Source: Reticulitermes speratus (taxonomy: Eukaryota; Arthropoda; Insecta; Blattodea; Rhinotermitidae). Taken from it: DNA of 64,000 nucleotides. This document shows positions 12,546 through 22,997 of the stretch, one piece after another. The stretch's first letter is position 1. Each line of letters begins with the position of its first letter. A program made the translations under genes and the position numbers. The notes below the pieces were generated by a model that saw nothing but the letters and a program-made list of their open reading frames with translations, ran no database searches and was not told the DNA's origin. The stretch is from NCBI GenBank assembly GCA_021186555.1, contig JAJKFL010000014.1, positions 38,174,698-38,238,697 on the forward strand, given 5' to 3'.

Positions 12546-12623
12546 CATAACATAATTCTAGACATTCACCAACAAAATGCACAAATCACTAACAAGGTGC
12601 AATCAGCCCCTTATCATAAACAA

Positions 12624-12666
12624 ACCCTACATATGTTTCGGCTCTCTATGAGCCATCATCAGGGGT
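12624..12666 (-). ncRNA. hammerhead-ribozyme-like motif
   Basis: On the minus strand: ACCC, CTGATGA (12662-12656), T, stem II GGCTC/GAGAGCC, GAAA (12639-12636), CATATG, TA, GGGT. All core boxes are present and stem I pairs ACCC with GGGT. Confidence 0.75.
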
Positions 12667-12719
12667 TTTCCAATAGTGTTTTTCAAATGCTGGATAGATC
12701 TGCTAATGACACTTGGAAA

Positions 12720-12762
12720 ACCCCTGATGATGGCTCATAGAGAGCCGAAACATATGTTGGGT
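12720..12762 (+). ncRNA. hammerhead-ribozyme-like motif
   Basis: ACCC, CTGATGA at 12724-12730, T, stem II GGCTC/GAGCC, GAAA at 12747-12750, CATATG, TT as the cleavage dinucleotide, GGGT. It is the mirror of the motif at 12624-12666, differing mainly in TT for TA. Confidence 0.75.
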
Positions 12763-12845
12763 TTGTTTATGATAAAGGGCTGATTGCACCTTGTTAGTGA
12801 TTTGTGCATTTTGTTGGTGAATGTCTAGAATAATAAAAATGCACG

Positions 12846-14137
12846 GTGAATTAAAACTAAACATAACATAATGTTGCTCTGCACATGAGCAATACTATAA
12901 TCTTATTCACACTAACATAACCTATAAAAGAGTCCGAAGAAAACTGATTAACGAAAGCACACTCAAAGTTTATGCATGTGTGCACAACAACTTACAGTGA
13001 AATCCATACTTAATAAACATCAGTATAATGCTTTTCTTATACCAGCCTGAAGTCTTAACTGACTGAATGTTATGCAGAAATACGGTATATCAAGAAACTG
13101 TTCACCTTCTTGTATGACTTCCTGTATACACTTATGCTAAAATAATTCCTTTTTATGCAAGAAGTTACAAATAACAGTTTTACATGAATAAAGACATACA
13201 TAATTCATAATATCAAATTAATTTATAAGACAATAACATATGAGGTAAAGACCAACAGAACAGCAGACACGAATTTACTGTAATGCCACAAGCAGTGCAA
13301 TATCATGGCATGTTCATTTTAAGATGTCACAAGACAAACATTGTGGTTATGAGGCAATTATTTCTGACAGACCGAACAGATTAATAAATGTTTTGACCAC
13401 AGTCATATTACACTGAGGTACAAGTTCGGCAGGTTTGAGATTTCTAACACTAACTGTAGGTCATTGGACAGTATTGTGTAGCTTATATTGGAATTAATAC
13501 ACAGGATTTCAGTAAATATGGATACATAAAATTAAGGTTTCAACGTAGTTACATTCAATACCTCAGTGGTTTCTTCTCTATAAAATTAATTAAATACATT
13601 TCCAAGACATTATAAATATTTAGTCTGAATTCTATATTACTGGTAGAAAATGGGATGATAGAATATGAAATAGTAGATATTTCTTTCTCATCACTCACAA
13701 AAGTGTATGTACTATTCCTGCTAATGGTAGTTCTAAATGTAGTCTTAAACTAGAACCACAAGTTTTCATTCTCCATCTTTTATAACTTAGGTATATTCTT
13801 TATTCATTATATATTGTACATAACATAACTGACAGAGTAATATATTATGCTGTTGTTGATGTTGCTAATTACATAAAATGAAGCTACTGCAACTGTAATG
13901 TGTCATATTGTATCTTGTACCACCAAATTCCTGTGATGAATGAATAAGTTTTGCTTGCACTGGTCCATTTTGCTTCTCATGTTTTGTAACTTCAAGCCCC
14001 ATCAATCCTGAGTACACTGTACAAGTGCGTCACATGCACATAATGATACATAATGTAGGAATTCTCCACCTATACTACGCAGAAATTATCAAATAATACC
14101 CTTCTGTTAGCAAGACCATCCCACAGTAGTCTTTGCA
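12846..14137. other. no gene seen
   Basis: AT-rich sequence with no feature I can support. Confidence 0.5.
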
Positions 14138-14145
14138 ATATAGGG

Positions 14146-15158
14146 CAGTGGTTCCCCAAAGCGTGCTTTGCGCATGCCAAGGGATCCACGAGCAGTTCCC
14201 AGTGGATCCGTAGCCACATTTCTGTAATGGCTACTTTGAAGATTACTTATTTTTTTAATTAAAGCAATAATGTTTTGTTAAAATAATCGAGGAACTTCAT
14301 TAGTTGGCGATATGTTTATTTCATACAACCTTTAGGATATCTAATTAAGAAACTTTCTGTACCAACAAAGCAAGTAACAATCATTTTAATTAAGGTCAAA
14401 TCATGCAATGCATTGTTACGTATGCTAGTGGTATGTATTAGTATCTATCTAAAATCAGTTCTGAGATTTAAATTTTTAAATTTGGATACCTAATAAATGA
14501 TTCAAGATGTACATGTGAAACTAAATCGAGGATTGCCATGGCAAGAGCAGCATTCAACAAGAAGACTTTTCACCAGCAAATTGGACTTAAATTTAAGGAA
14601 GAAACTAGTAAAGTGCTACATTTGGAGCATAGCTTTGTATGGTGCTGAAACATGGACACTTCGGAAAGTAGATCAGAAGTATCTGGAAAGTTTTGAAATG
14701 TGGTGCTGGAGAAGAATGGAGAAGATCAGTTGGACCGATCGTGTAAGAAATGAAGAAGTATTACACAGAGTAAGGAGGAGAGGAATATCCTACATAGAAT
14801 AAAAAGAAGGAAGGCTAACTGGATTGGTCACATCTTGAGTAGAAACTGCCTTCTGAAACATGTGATTGAAGGAAAGTTAGAGGGAAGGATAGAAATGACG
14901 GGAAGACGTGGAACATGTAAGCAGCTACTGGATGACCTTAAGGAAAAGAGAGGGTACCGCACATTGAACGAGGAAGCACTAGATCTTACTTTGTGGAGAA
15001 CTTGCTTGGGAATAGGCTATGGACCTGTCATAAGACAAACTACAGAATGAATGACCTATCATCCAGACACTATATTAACGAGAGCAAGGATGTGAGGATC
15101 TGTGGTTATTTTTCAAAGCCAAAAGGGGTCCACAAGCAAAAAAGTTTGGGATACACTA
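14146..15158. mobile_element. hAT-like non-autonomous transposon with a LINE fragment inside
   Basis: Left end CAGTGGTTCCCCAAAG and right end AGTTTGGGATACACTA are imperfect inverted hAT-type termini. The flanking 8 bases, ATATAGGG and ATACAAAG, match at 5 of 8 positions, consistent with an old target duplication. No transposase is present; most of the inside is a LINE 3' fragment. Confidence 0.65.
14500..15055 (+). pseudogene. LINE reverse transcriptase C-terminal fragment
   Basis: Frames at 14497-14802 and 14835-15050 together read as the tail of a non-LTR retrotransposon polyprotein (CYIWSIALYGAETWTLRKVD, then WCWRRMEKISWTDRVRNEEV, and ending GYGPVIRQTTE). A frameshift near 14790 separates them, and NWIGHIL lies between the two. 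The same family recurs at 26.2 kb (+) and 48.6 kb (-). Only the 3' end is present, as expected for 5'-truncated LINEs. Confidence 0.85.
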
Positions 15159-15166
15159 ATACAAAG

Positions 15167-16005
15167 CGTATCCTAATGACAGAATGCAGTATTCACATTT
15201 GATGCACTGTAACATTTAACATTAGAAACATGAACTGAAACAGACTGTGAATATGTACCCAGATTTTTGCACAGTTTCATCTCAGCCCCACTAACTGATT
15301 TACAGGTGTCTGGAATTATGATTCAGCCACATCTCTGATTCTTCACCTCAGATGGTGTGTCACTGCTCTTCGCTCTTGACATCACCTGTACCCTCTGGTA
15401 TCACTAAAAGTTATAGATTATAGAGCAAACTCTCAATGTAATGCAAATCCACTTAACTGTGCTTTGAGTTTTGCAAACATCTAACTGAACATTTTCCAGG
15501 ATGGTCAACTGAAAAAGTCTGACACCTTGACCACCTCAATATTCAGATATTACTCTGACAGACTGTTAAATTTGTTGGTTATGTAAAGGAAGATAATATT
15601 AATTAGAACAACCAGATTATCAGAGATTGATTCACAGCACAGAAGGAGACTATTCTCTCTGCCACTGCATCTTGTCTGGCTCTGGAGACCACTCAGCCTG
15701 CTAGCCAAACTGTGCTGGCAGGCTACAACATCAACCAATCATCTGCACCTAACAACGAAGGTTAATAAAGACTGCAGCTATAGCCCCACATAAAGGCCAA
15801 GCCACACAGTGGGCTGTACTGTCATCTTTAACTTTTAAGCCCATCATGTAATGGTCAGGAGTGTGAAAACCAAGGACACTAATCATTTGAAGGAAATAAT
15901 ACGACACTGTTAAACTTCTAATGCCGGACGTTCATCAGGATTCCGTTCTTATGGAAAGTGACACCATATTGCAGGGTAGGTGATTCTCAATGTTTTGAAG
16001 GAATA
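15167..16005. other. no gene seen
   Basis: No supported feature; short frames only. Confidence 0.5.
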
Positions 16006-16009
16006 TCTC

Positions 16010-16150
16010 ACTTTCATCTTCAGTATCTTCAAGGGTTCAAGGCTCCTGCAGAACGCCAAGGATGATTTAGTGGCAGTCTTCATGGACCTTGAACCTTTGC
16101 AGATGAAGGCAACATGTGAGGACCGACTTACCTAGCAACGCAGCGTCACA
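16010..16150. repeat. inverted pair of degenerate ribozyme-like ends
   Basis: CTTTCATCTTCAGTATCTTC (minus motif) and GAACCTTTGCAGATGAAGG (plus motif) form an inverted pair, followed by AGCAACGCAGCGTCACATCC, a tail shared in diverged form with 8.9 and 35.3 kb. The cores are decayed. Confidence 0.45.
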
Positions 16151-16775
16151 TCCCACATGACCGGGACACTCCATTACACTGCTGTGAGAATCTCAGAATT
16201 CTCAAATTTTCTCATTTGGGTGCAGCGAGAATTGGAATATCAATTAAATATGCAGAATGACAACTGGGCCTTGTATGGAAATTCAATAACATGAGAAAAA
16301 TTTCACAGTCTGTTTCATTTCACATTTCATACTTCCTCATTTTAGGAGATACTTAGTAATGATGTTGTACCCATTACATAAAGCATCAGTAGTAGGTTAA
16401 TAAATGTGAATGTGAGGCACTGGTGGATGTTTCTGTCTTTGACTATTCTACAACAGTTAAGCTTTAAACAATGCCATACCATCAAGAAAATGTTGTAAAT
16501 GTGTCGCTCATTTCCTGATATTAACAGAGACTAGAGTATGGCTTTTAATCTAGTAGACTTATGTGGTCTATGCATTTGTAACGCAGGAAAGCCTTCACAG
16601 TAACAAGGAGACTTTGCTTTAAATTTATACACTGTTCCATTTAACATTTGCTAGACTGTTTCTACAAATCCTTCAGTCACATTCATTGTCTTACTATAAC
16701 AGCAACTTCACTGGTTTATGGTTTCCCTCACAAGGGCTGGCAACGACGGTAGTATTCGTCGCCCTCCCGCAGTAG

Positions 16776-16868
16776 TCATGTGGTCGGGTCATAGGACTTG
16801 TACGTGTGCGATGTGCGCTTGTGTCGGACAGTGCAAAACAGCAGCATTGATGAGATAAGTCCAAATAG
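16776..16868 (-). CDS. tetraspanin last exon: rest of TM4, cytoplasmic tail, stop
   Basis: 93 bp with TGA at 16776-16778; acceptor TTCTTATTGCAG. It reads LFGLISSMLLFCTV, then a basic RHKRTS tail ending YKSYDPTT. Length and charge fit an insect tetraspanin C-terminus. No clear poly(A) signal was found in the next few hundred bases on the minus strand. Confidence 0.92.
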   Translation of the reverse strand, partial: LFGLISSMLLFCTVRHKRTSHTYKSYDPTT

Positions 16869-19800
16869 CTGCAATAAGAAATATTCATGACACTCATGTC
16901 CTGTATCAGAGGTCTATGTCTAGAGAAACAGGTTACCAAAAGGCTGTTGGATGATCAACAAAACATAGTTAAACAAAAACACATAATTACCATACAAAAA
17001 AGTATTACTTATATACTTATGCTTTCAAATTTCCAAATATTGTTATTTACTCATTAAATATATTTGTGTGTGACTGAGAAGTAAGGGAAAATTAGTTTTG
17101 TTTTATTCTTTTCCTTCTTTATGCTGTATTACTTCTAGGCATATTAAATTCTGGAACAATTTTCATACAGAATAATTGTGCTGAGTATATGAATATTTAA
17201 GTATAATTAGTTACAGCACAATGAGATTCTTCAGTTAAAGTTTGCAAAGTTCAACATACAAAATTTTTGTATTATGGCATAAAACATGTAAATCCCATAC
17301 AATTCACAAGTTGTATTTAGAAAATTTTTCCACATGACCAATATATAAGAAAACACAAGTCACACAGTACACAGTTCTTTTTCCTATTTACTCTCATCAG
17401 CAATATAAGTAAACTTGCTTCATCACTCTACAACCACACGACACGGACGTCACGCAGCTCATCCAGTACACACAGACGACCTCCTTACTGCAAAATAAAA
17501 ATGCACTTGCAAAGAACTACGAGACCAAACTGCCACTAATTTTCTTGCTGACTACAAATTATGTAATCATTTTAGCAACTTTTACTCCATTTTATAGCAA
17601 CTTATTTTACAACACTGTACGAAGTGGACAATATTAGACCACTCATATTCTACATATACGAATATAACCACATATGTAATAACTGTAAGGTCTATGCAAA
17701 ATAATGTTTACGACCCCTGAAGATGGTGGTTTAAACCACCGAAATACGTATAGGGGAATTTTAATAATAAACTATTGTGAAACAAGTTTATGTGCATTAG
17801 TTGGTGTTTAATGAACATTGCTTCATGTTGTATATTTTCAGCATAACAGGAGTTAGGACAGCTCAGGGTCCAGGTCTCCTGGAATGTGGTACCGTGTTAT
17901 TGCATGAGTGGTTCCTGAGATTTCAAAGGAATGTAGTGCCTTCATCTTCAATGGTGAAGCAGTCCAGGAGGAATAGCCAATATGGAAGAAAGTGTGAGGA
18001 CATACAGATAAAGTGGTAATAGTTGACAGACAGACAGAGAGGGTGGCGAGGTAATGCGGGGAGGTGTGGGTGGGGCTTGGGTGTGCACTGATGTGGCCCT
18101 GGAAGGGACATTACTGAGTGCTGTATGATGAAGGAGTTAGTCCCCTGATAGTAACCAATGGGGGAGCTGGTGGCTTCAGAACAGGCAAAGTTTCGAATGT
18201 GATTAGGTGGTGGTGGAAAACAGGGAACGTCATATGAGACACTGTCAGGCAATTCTTGTATATTTAAACACAAAACAACTTTACTGAAAGAAACTTTTTA
18301 CCTGAATGAATGCTACGACCAGCCCGACAATTCCCACAATGTGCAGTCTCTCCACAAACCACATCTGCACCTGCTCTACACAGCCAGATGGGTACCACAT
18401 GTCTTGGTTACCTTCATGTCCACAACCTGCTAAGAAACCAGGATGTAATTATTTAAAATCACCTGATGTTTTTAATCTCTCATCAATCAACATCTAATAG
18501 AGTAAAAGAGTCGGTTTCATTTGGTTTGCATTCCGCTGCACTTGGTATTTTATGTGATTCTTGAACAAATCATATAAACAGAAGGTATAATGGAGATTGG
18601 GCATCCTTATACTATTTCACCTCCAAAAATACAGTCAAACCCAGATATAGCGCCACCCTCTCCTCATACCTTTTAGTCTGTGAACAGAAATTCCATATTA
18701 TACACTATTCTGATTTACTGCCACAAATTGCGGTGAACAAACAGTGGCACCGTATCGGGGTTTGAGTGGCTGTACCATATTATGATGAACCATGATCCTG
18801 AAATCTATACTAGAATTTTTGGGTAAATTTAATTCTAGTTCATTTAAGATCATGAGGTTCAGATCAAACAGTCTTATATTGCTGCATCATCATGACATAC
18901 TTATTAAAAATTATAATTAATAATTAAAATTCAAATTACAAAAACATAAAAAAATATGATTAATTAAATAAATTTGGGGAAAACAAATTTATTTCATTCT
19001 CCAACATGTTTTGGCTCTGCAGGACCATCCTCAGGGAAAACAATTAATATAACTGCAATTATTTAAATTACAAAAATTTATGTCCCCAACTGAGCTGACT
19101 TGTAATAAACTATTTAAAAAACATTTTAGTGTCTGAGTATTCACCCTGTAATTGTTCTCCGTGATAGAGCTCCGCAAGGTCGAAATATGTAGGAGAAACA
19201 TAGTGTTTTGTCCCAAACGTATTTTATTATGTGTACTGGGTTGTTGTTTAATCAATTATAATTGAAATAAAAACTCCCTTCCTTCAGGAGCATGCATAAG
19301 AAGCTTCCTCCTTAGCAGGTCATAGCAGTCTGTTGTCTGTTCCCTAAATGAAAGGAAGGTGAAGATTCTCTTCAAGAAAACGAAAGTCACTACCTCCTAA
19401 GGTAACACTCCACCTGCCCTCCAATCTCCCAGGTCTCACTTCCCAATACCTGCCTCTATTACTTTTCTACTTCTCCATGACCCTCCCCTGACAAATATCT
19501 TGCAGATCTTAACAGAGCCATTTTCCATCCTCATATTTCCTGTGCCTGTTTCCACTTATGTAAGCCTGGTTCTATCACCTTAATGCCTCCCACACACCTT
19601 CTTTTGAAGCTCCTACCTAACTAACCACATTTGTATATCAATCATTTTGACACTGAAGACAGAGATAATACTTCCCTCTGAATCACTGAAATGCACCAAT
19701 AAAATGACATGGCATCACAACCAACAAAACCATGACATGAATGGTGGTAGTGTAATCAGTAAACCACTGTCACAGATGTTTACAGAGTCGGAGACAAACC

Positions 19801-22551
19801 GTATATAAAAACATCATGTTTCACTTGATAAAATGGTTAAGCCCACTTTGAGCTTGCGTTATCTTCTGGAAGTACAGTGCTAGTGGCTCTTAGCATTTGG
19901 CAATTGACGGAGGTGACTGGTTAGCATCTTAATCTGGCTTCTTTATCCCCGGTAAAAGAAACCGCAGTACTCTTGCTGGATGGGAAACTGGGTGGACCCC
20001 AGGGCTCATCTAGACATTGTGACAAGGAAATTTCCATCCCCAATCGAAACTGAATCCCGAGCCGTTCAGCCCCTAGCTAAGCCACTATAGTAACTCAGCT
20101 ACCTGGCTATAACACTGTGTTTCACCTGTATTATTTGCAAACTCTGGAAGACAGCATGAGGTAGGAACATTCCGTTTTCCTGGCCACGCTTCAATGAGAT
20201 ACCAGTCTTCATAATTCGTCACCCCACAGCAGTGGAACTGAAAAACACAAATTACTTTAGTAGTTGTTATAATAAAACAAGTAAATTTCCACTGACCTCC
20301 TTCAACTCTCATCCACTAACAACCAAAACCCCTCCTAATCTGATCTTTACAGGACAGTTCTGGTATAAAAGTAACACACTAAAGTTGTCCTAAAGCACTG
20401 GGCATTAAAGATGGGGGATGTGAAGGTAAGACCCCATACCTTGCCATTTATACATTGAAGTCACAATAAGTTCTCAGCATCAGAGTGTTCTTTACCTTAT
20501 TTTGGAAAGTCTTTTGGATATGTACCTCGTAGTATGTAACCAGTACAAATTACTCCAGCAGTACCTCCTTGTGAATGTGGTTCCAGATGTTCTCCAGACT
20601 ATTGGACCCAGTGGCATTGTAGTGCACTTTGATACCCTCCGTCAGTTCCTCTTTCAGAGTACCACCGAGATTCTCACGGAATACAAAGGCAAGTGTCGCG
20701 AACAGGAACTCCACAACAAACAGGAAGATAACAAGGCTGAAGTACTGAAACAAACAGATTAACGAGGGCGAGTCAAGTGATAACCTCAAAAGTGCGAAAA
20801 ATACCGATGCCCTAGTGTGCAGTGCAGTAGGCACAAGTCGTCAGCGTGGCCTACAAGCACGTCTTCTGTATGGTAGATAGGACTGCATTAAACAACACAG
20901 GCAATACACGTATAAACGTAAAATTGAGGCCGTTGCCGTGTAAAACTAATAAGTATTAGATATTCTGGGTGTGTGTTTGTAGCCTTAGTTATCAAGCTAA
21001 CAATGCGCATGCGCCGTATTATACTGTCATCTGCGGCCTGTCTGGTTGTACCTTATTTTTCCACATTATCTCATAACGGAACCATTTTCGGGAAACAATT
21101 TTTGAACATAAAATATGTGTTTTGATTTTCTCTACAACATTTATCTATAGTATTTCTCATTCTAAGTAGAAATGAGCGAGATATTACCATAAATGTACAT
21201 CGGTTTTCACGTGAAGTACCCGTTATTCTTGTCAGATTTTATTGAAACTTTAATTTTCTAGACACATCGAAAAATCCCAAATATTAAATTTAATAAAAAT
21301 CCTTCCAGTGCGAGCCGAGTTCTTCCATGCGGACTGACAGACAAATATGACGAAGCTAATAGTCGCTTTTCGCAATTGTGCAAACGCGCATAAAAATGAC
21401 AAAGCTGTGCCGAAACTAACCGCACTACATTAGCTGGCAAACACATGTTTAATTTTTGTATTTGACTCACCTTTTACTTATTTTACGGTTTATCAAACGT
21501 GTATCAATTTTACGCTAGGCATCCCGTTGTTATTATTCGACAATTCGAAAGTTATTATTATCGTCTTCACAACTTTATCGATGTTTAAGAGTTCGACTTC
21601 TCGCATTAAATATGCCCACATGTTCTGACCGTATCGGTCATCCTCAGGCCATGAAATTGTTAAAAATGTAAAATATAAAAGAGTGGAGTTAGTCTGGTGC
21701 GTGTCATACTATCAGGACTTCAATCATGTGTCGCTTATTTAAAAATAGTATAAAATAAAAATAATTAATAAAATATATATTACAATTGGTTAAGGTCTTT
21801 CATTCCAGCAGATTTCTTCGTCTTGGTGGTCGGCGGTATGATAAAATTATTTAATCAGTCGTAGTTCACTTTCAGACTAAACTTTTGTATTTTTCAACGA
21901 CACTGCCAAGTTCAGGCTGTAAGAAATGGACAGGATAAGAGTAAATTACAAATTTGAATCTATGTGGGTGGCAGTGGTCATGGCCTCCCCAGAATTATTT
22001 TGAAGGGGCTAAAAAACATAAAAACCTCTGATAGGATAAAACACAGCAACTACTCGGTTCTAAAGGGTTACTATACCATATTATTAACCCTTATCGGTCC
22101 AATGTCGAGTCACACTCGACATCGCTTTCCGTTGTACCGGACGTAATGTCTAACTCAAATCGACACACTATTTTTAGAGTGTTTTACGTTGATTTTTCCT
22201 AAGCTCCTGTTACCTAGTGGCTGCTTTGGAACTCTGAACACTAGACATTTTCTGAAAATTTCATCTGGACCAGACTCTTGGAATTTACAAGTATATTTTG
22301 GACTGCAAAGGGTTAATACTGGTCTCACAGTGCACGGTGTCACTCGAAAGTCAACTCACCGTGATTAGCATGCATCTGCTCTGAAACCACGAACCACAGC
22401 ATCCAAAGAACGCCACGATGAAGACAATGACACCGACCGCAATGCAGAGGCTATCGGCACTGATCATGCTGTACCTGGGGAGCAGTTGTGCGTATCCCGC
22501 ATACGACAGTCGCAGCCAGATACCCACACCCAGAATACCACAGCCGCAAAG
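16776..22551 (-). CDS. tetraspanin gene, 5 of about 6 coding exons (233 aa to stop)
   Basis: Five minus-strand exons (22551-22360, 20744-20565, 20237-20126, 18426-18302, 16868-16776) join in phase into 233 codons and a TGA. They give the end of TM1, the small loop, TM2 with the GCCG motif, TM3, a large extracellular loop with CCG, PTSCC, GCG and PSGC (six Cys), TM4 split between the last two exons, and a short tail ending YKSYDPTT. This Cys pattern defines tetraspanins, four-pass membrane proteins that organise membrane microdomains. The first exon (Met and most of TM1, about 15-20 residues) was not found and probably lies further right. The CCGVTNYEDWY motif recalls the TSPAN4/9-like group, but I cannot assign an orthologue. 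Confidence 0.93.
17713..17756 (+). ncRNA. hammerhead-ribozyme-like motif, antisense in tetraspanin intron
   Basis: CCC, CTGAAGA at 17717-17723, T, stem II GGTGGTTT/AAACCACC, GAAA at 17741-17744, palindromic TACGTA, TA, GGGG. Downstream GTGCATTAGTTGGTGTTTAA matches the PLE pseudo-LTR end. It lies in the last intron, on the strand opposite to the gene. No inverted partner seen. Confidence 0.75.
17925..18270. repeat. PLE-type repeat end with G-rich tract
   Basis: GTGCCTTCATCTTCAATGG is a decayed minus-strand motif of the CTTGAAGATG family, followed by a G-rich tract (GGTGGCGAGG...GTGTGGGTGGGG) and CCAATGGGGGAG. The tract is shared in diverged form, inverted, at 8.5 and 19.4 kb and resembles 23.1 kb. 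It ends about 30 bases from a tetraspanin exon. Confidence 0.45.
18302..18426 (-). CDS. tetraspanin exon: end of large loop and start of TM4
   Basis: 125 bp, phase 1 in and phase 0 out. Acceptor TTTCTTAGCAG, donor CAG|GTAAAA. It begins (G)CGHEGNQDMWYPSGC, supplying the last two loop Cys residues, and continues VEQVQMWFVERLHIVGIVGL into TM4, ending FIQ. Confidence 0.93.
18632..18772. mobile_element. pogo/Tigger-like MITE (141 bp)
   Basis: Flanked by TA on both sides (18630-18631 and 18773-18774). Left end CAGTCAAACCCAGATATAGC; the right end inverted reads CAGCCACTCAAACCCCGATA, the same apart from a 4-base indel and a few changes. TA duplications and CAG-starting termini are typical of pogo/Tigger-type elements. 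Lies in a tetraspanin intron. Confidence 0.7.
18999..19037 (-). ncRNA. degraded hammerhead-like motif
   Basis: Minus strand: CCCTGAGGATGGTCC...GCC, then AAAA where GAAA is expected, CATG, TT, GGAG. The G-to-A change in the GAAA box should abolish activity. A second decayed piece, GGTCGAAATATGTAGGAG, sits at about 19178-19195 on plus, giving the usual minus/plus pair. Confidence 0.5.
19265..19720. repeat. C-rich PLE-type repeat remnant
   Basis: CTTCCTTCAGGAGC...CCTCCCACAC tract ending CACTGAAGACAGAG...CTCTGAATCACTGAAATG, a strongly decayed relative of the CTTGAAGATG...GAAACGTC repeats. No gene. Confidence 0.35.
19895..20112 (-). mobile_element. tRNA-derived SINE (family C) in tetraspanin intron
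   Basis: Minus strand: tRNA-like head TAGCTGAGTTACTATAGTGG followed by a decayed B-box region (GGGATTCAGTTTCGATTGGG) and a body with ACCCAGTTTCCC and ACCGGGGATAAAG. It ends about 13 bases from the donor site of the CCG exon and provides a decoy GT. Confidence 0.65.
20126..20237 (-). CDS. tetraspanin exon: CCG and PTSCC motifs
   Basis: 112 bp, phase 0 in and phase 1 out. Acceptor GTTTTTCAG, donor ACAG|GTGAAA. It reads FHCCGVTNYEDWY and PTSCCLPEFANNT. A second GT at 20102 would keep the frame open longer, but splicing at 20126 creates the canonical GC motif with the next exon (T-G-C-G). The sequence beyond 20112 is a SINE, so the upstream donor is the right one. Confidence 0.92.
20565..20744 (-). 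CDS. tetraspanin exon: TM3 and start of large loop
   Basis: 180 bp, 60 codons, phase 0. Acceptor TTTGTTTCAG, donor GAG|GTACTG. TM3 is YFSLVIFLFVVEFLFATLAF with the family's conserved Glu. The loop start ends WNHIHKE, joining in frame to FHCCG of the next exon. NAT is a possible N-glycosylation site. Confidence 0.93.
20929..21391. mobile_element. MITE of the GGCGCGTTCGCG family, in tetraspanin intron
   Basis: Shares long blocks with the copies at 34.5 and 62.9 kb: GTGTGTTTGTAGCCTTAGTT, GCGCATGCGCCGTATTATA, TTTTGATTTTCTCTACAACA, ATAGTCGCTTTTCGCAATTG. The right end CAAACGCGCAT is recognisable and the left end is decayed. Confidence 0.8.
21614..21652 (-). ncRNA. degraded hammerhead-like motif
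   Basis: Minus strand: GGCCTGAGGATGACCGATAC, GGTCAGAACATGTGGGC. CTGAGGA, stem II and CATG are kept, but the GAAA box reads AGAA and the cleavage dinucleotide is incomplete. Lies in the tetraspanin intron, on the gene's strand. Confidence 0.5.
22088..22312. mobile_element. piggyBac-like MITE (225 bp) with TTAA duplication
   Basis: TTAA at 22084-22087 and 22313-22316 flank termini CCCTTATCGGTCCAA and TTGGACTGCAAAGGG (inverted). A subterminal ATGTCGAGTCACACTCGACAT-type hairpin lies at 22102-22122. TTAA target sites and CCCT-starting ends are diagnostic of the piggyBac superfamily. It lies 43 bases into the intron after the GCCG exon. Confidence 0.85.
22360..22551 (-). CDS. tetraspanin exon: end of TM1, small loop, TM2
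   Basis: 192 bp, 64 codons, phase 0 at both ends. Acceptor CTGATTTCAG, donor ACG|GTGAGT. It reads LCGCGILGVGIW (TM1 end), a small loop with YAGYAQLLPRYS, then TM2 SLCIAVGVIVFIVAFFGCCG. The GCCG at the inner end of TM2 and nearby Cys residues are typical palmitoylation sites in the family. Confidence 0.93.
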
Positions 22552-22920
22552 CTGAAATCAGACAACAATCAATTCAATACCAACGTCCTCATCTTAAAAT
22601 CCCTCACTTAATTATTTAAAGACGAAAATTAATCCGAATTATATATAAAGATTCAGTTCGTACCGCGCAGTAAACACATTCCGTCTCAGTTATAAAGGCA
22701 ATCAGTAATACACAGGGAAATAATCGCTGTTTTTACGGGACCCATACAAAACACACAAACACACTCTGTGGGTGCAAACACAATTTTAATGTTAAACTTT
22801 GCGGTACACTAACTAGGGGGCTGTAATCTGTTAATAAATTTTCAGCACAATTGAGTCACTGCGTGTAAGAACAGTTGGGCGTATTACTTGAATCTGAGAG
22901 ACAGACAGAGAGAGAGAGAC

Positions 22921-22987
22921 AGTATCCAGATAGTTTCATAAATCATTATGGATGACCCATAATGATTTATGAAACTATCTGGATACT
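22921..22987. repeat. perfect 30-bp palindrome
   Basis: 22921-22950 (starting AGTATCCAGATAGTTTCATA) is inverted exactly at 22958-22987 with a 7-base loop. A decayed ribozyme-like end on the minus strand follows at 22998-23052. Confidence 0.85.
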
Positions 22988-22997
22988 ACGTCTCGTA

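Larger units (their letters stand above)
12548..12845. mobile_element. PLE inverted-repeat remnant with two ribozyme motifs
   Basis: Arms of about 115 bases (TAGACATTCACCAACAAAAT on the left, its inverse on the right) face each other across a 50-base loop. Each arm carries a ribozyme motif. After the right arm the sequence reads AATAAAAATGCACGGTGAAT, the PLE start-codon signature, which ties this pair to PLE pseudo-LTRs. Confidence 0.8.

Noticed and set aside
17436..17492. Extra or alternative last tetraspanin exon after TTTTATTTTGCAG
   Set aside because: The acceptor-like site is followed by TAAGGAGG with no membrane segment; the exons at 18.4 and 16.8 kb already complete TM4 and the tail.
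20085..20125. Extension of the tetraspanin CCG exon to the GT at 20102
   Set aside because: It would add ETQCYSQ and break the phase with the next exon; the sequence from about 20112 is a SINE, and the GT at 20125 gives the canonical GCG motif.
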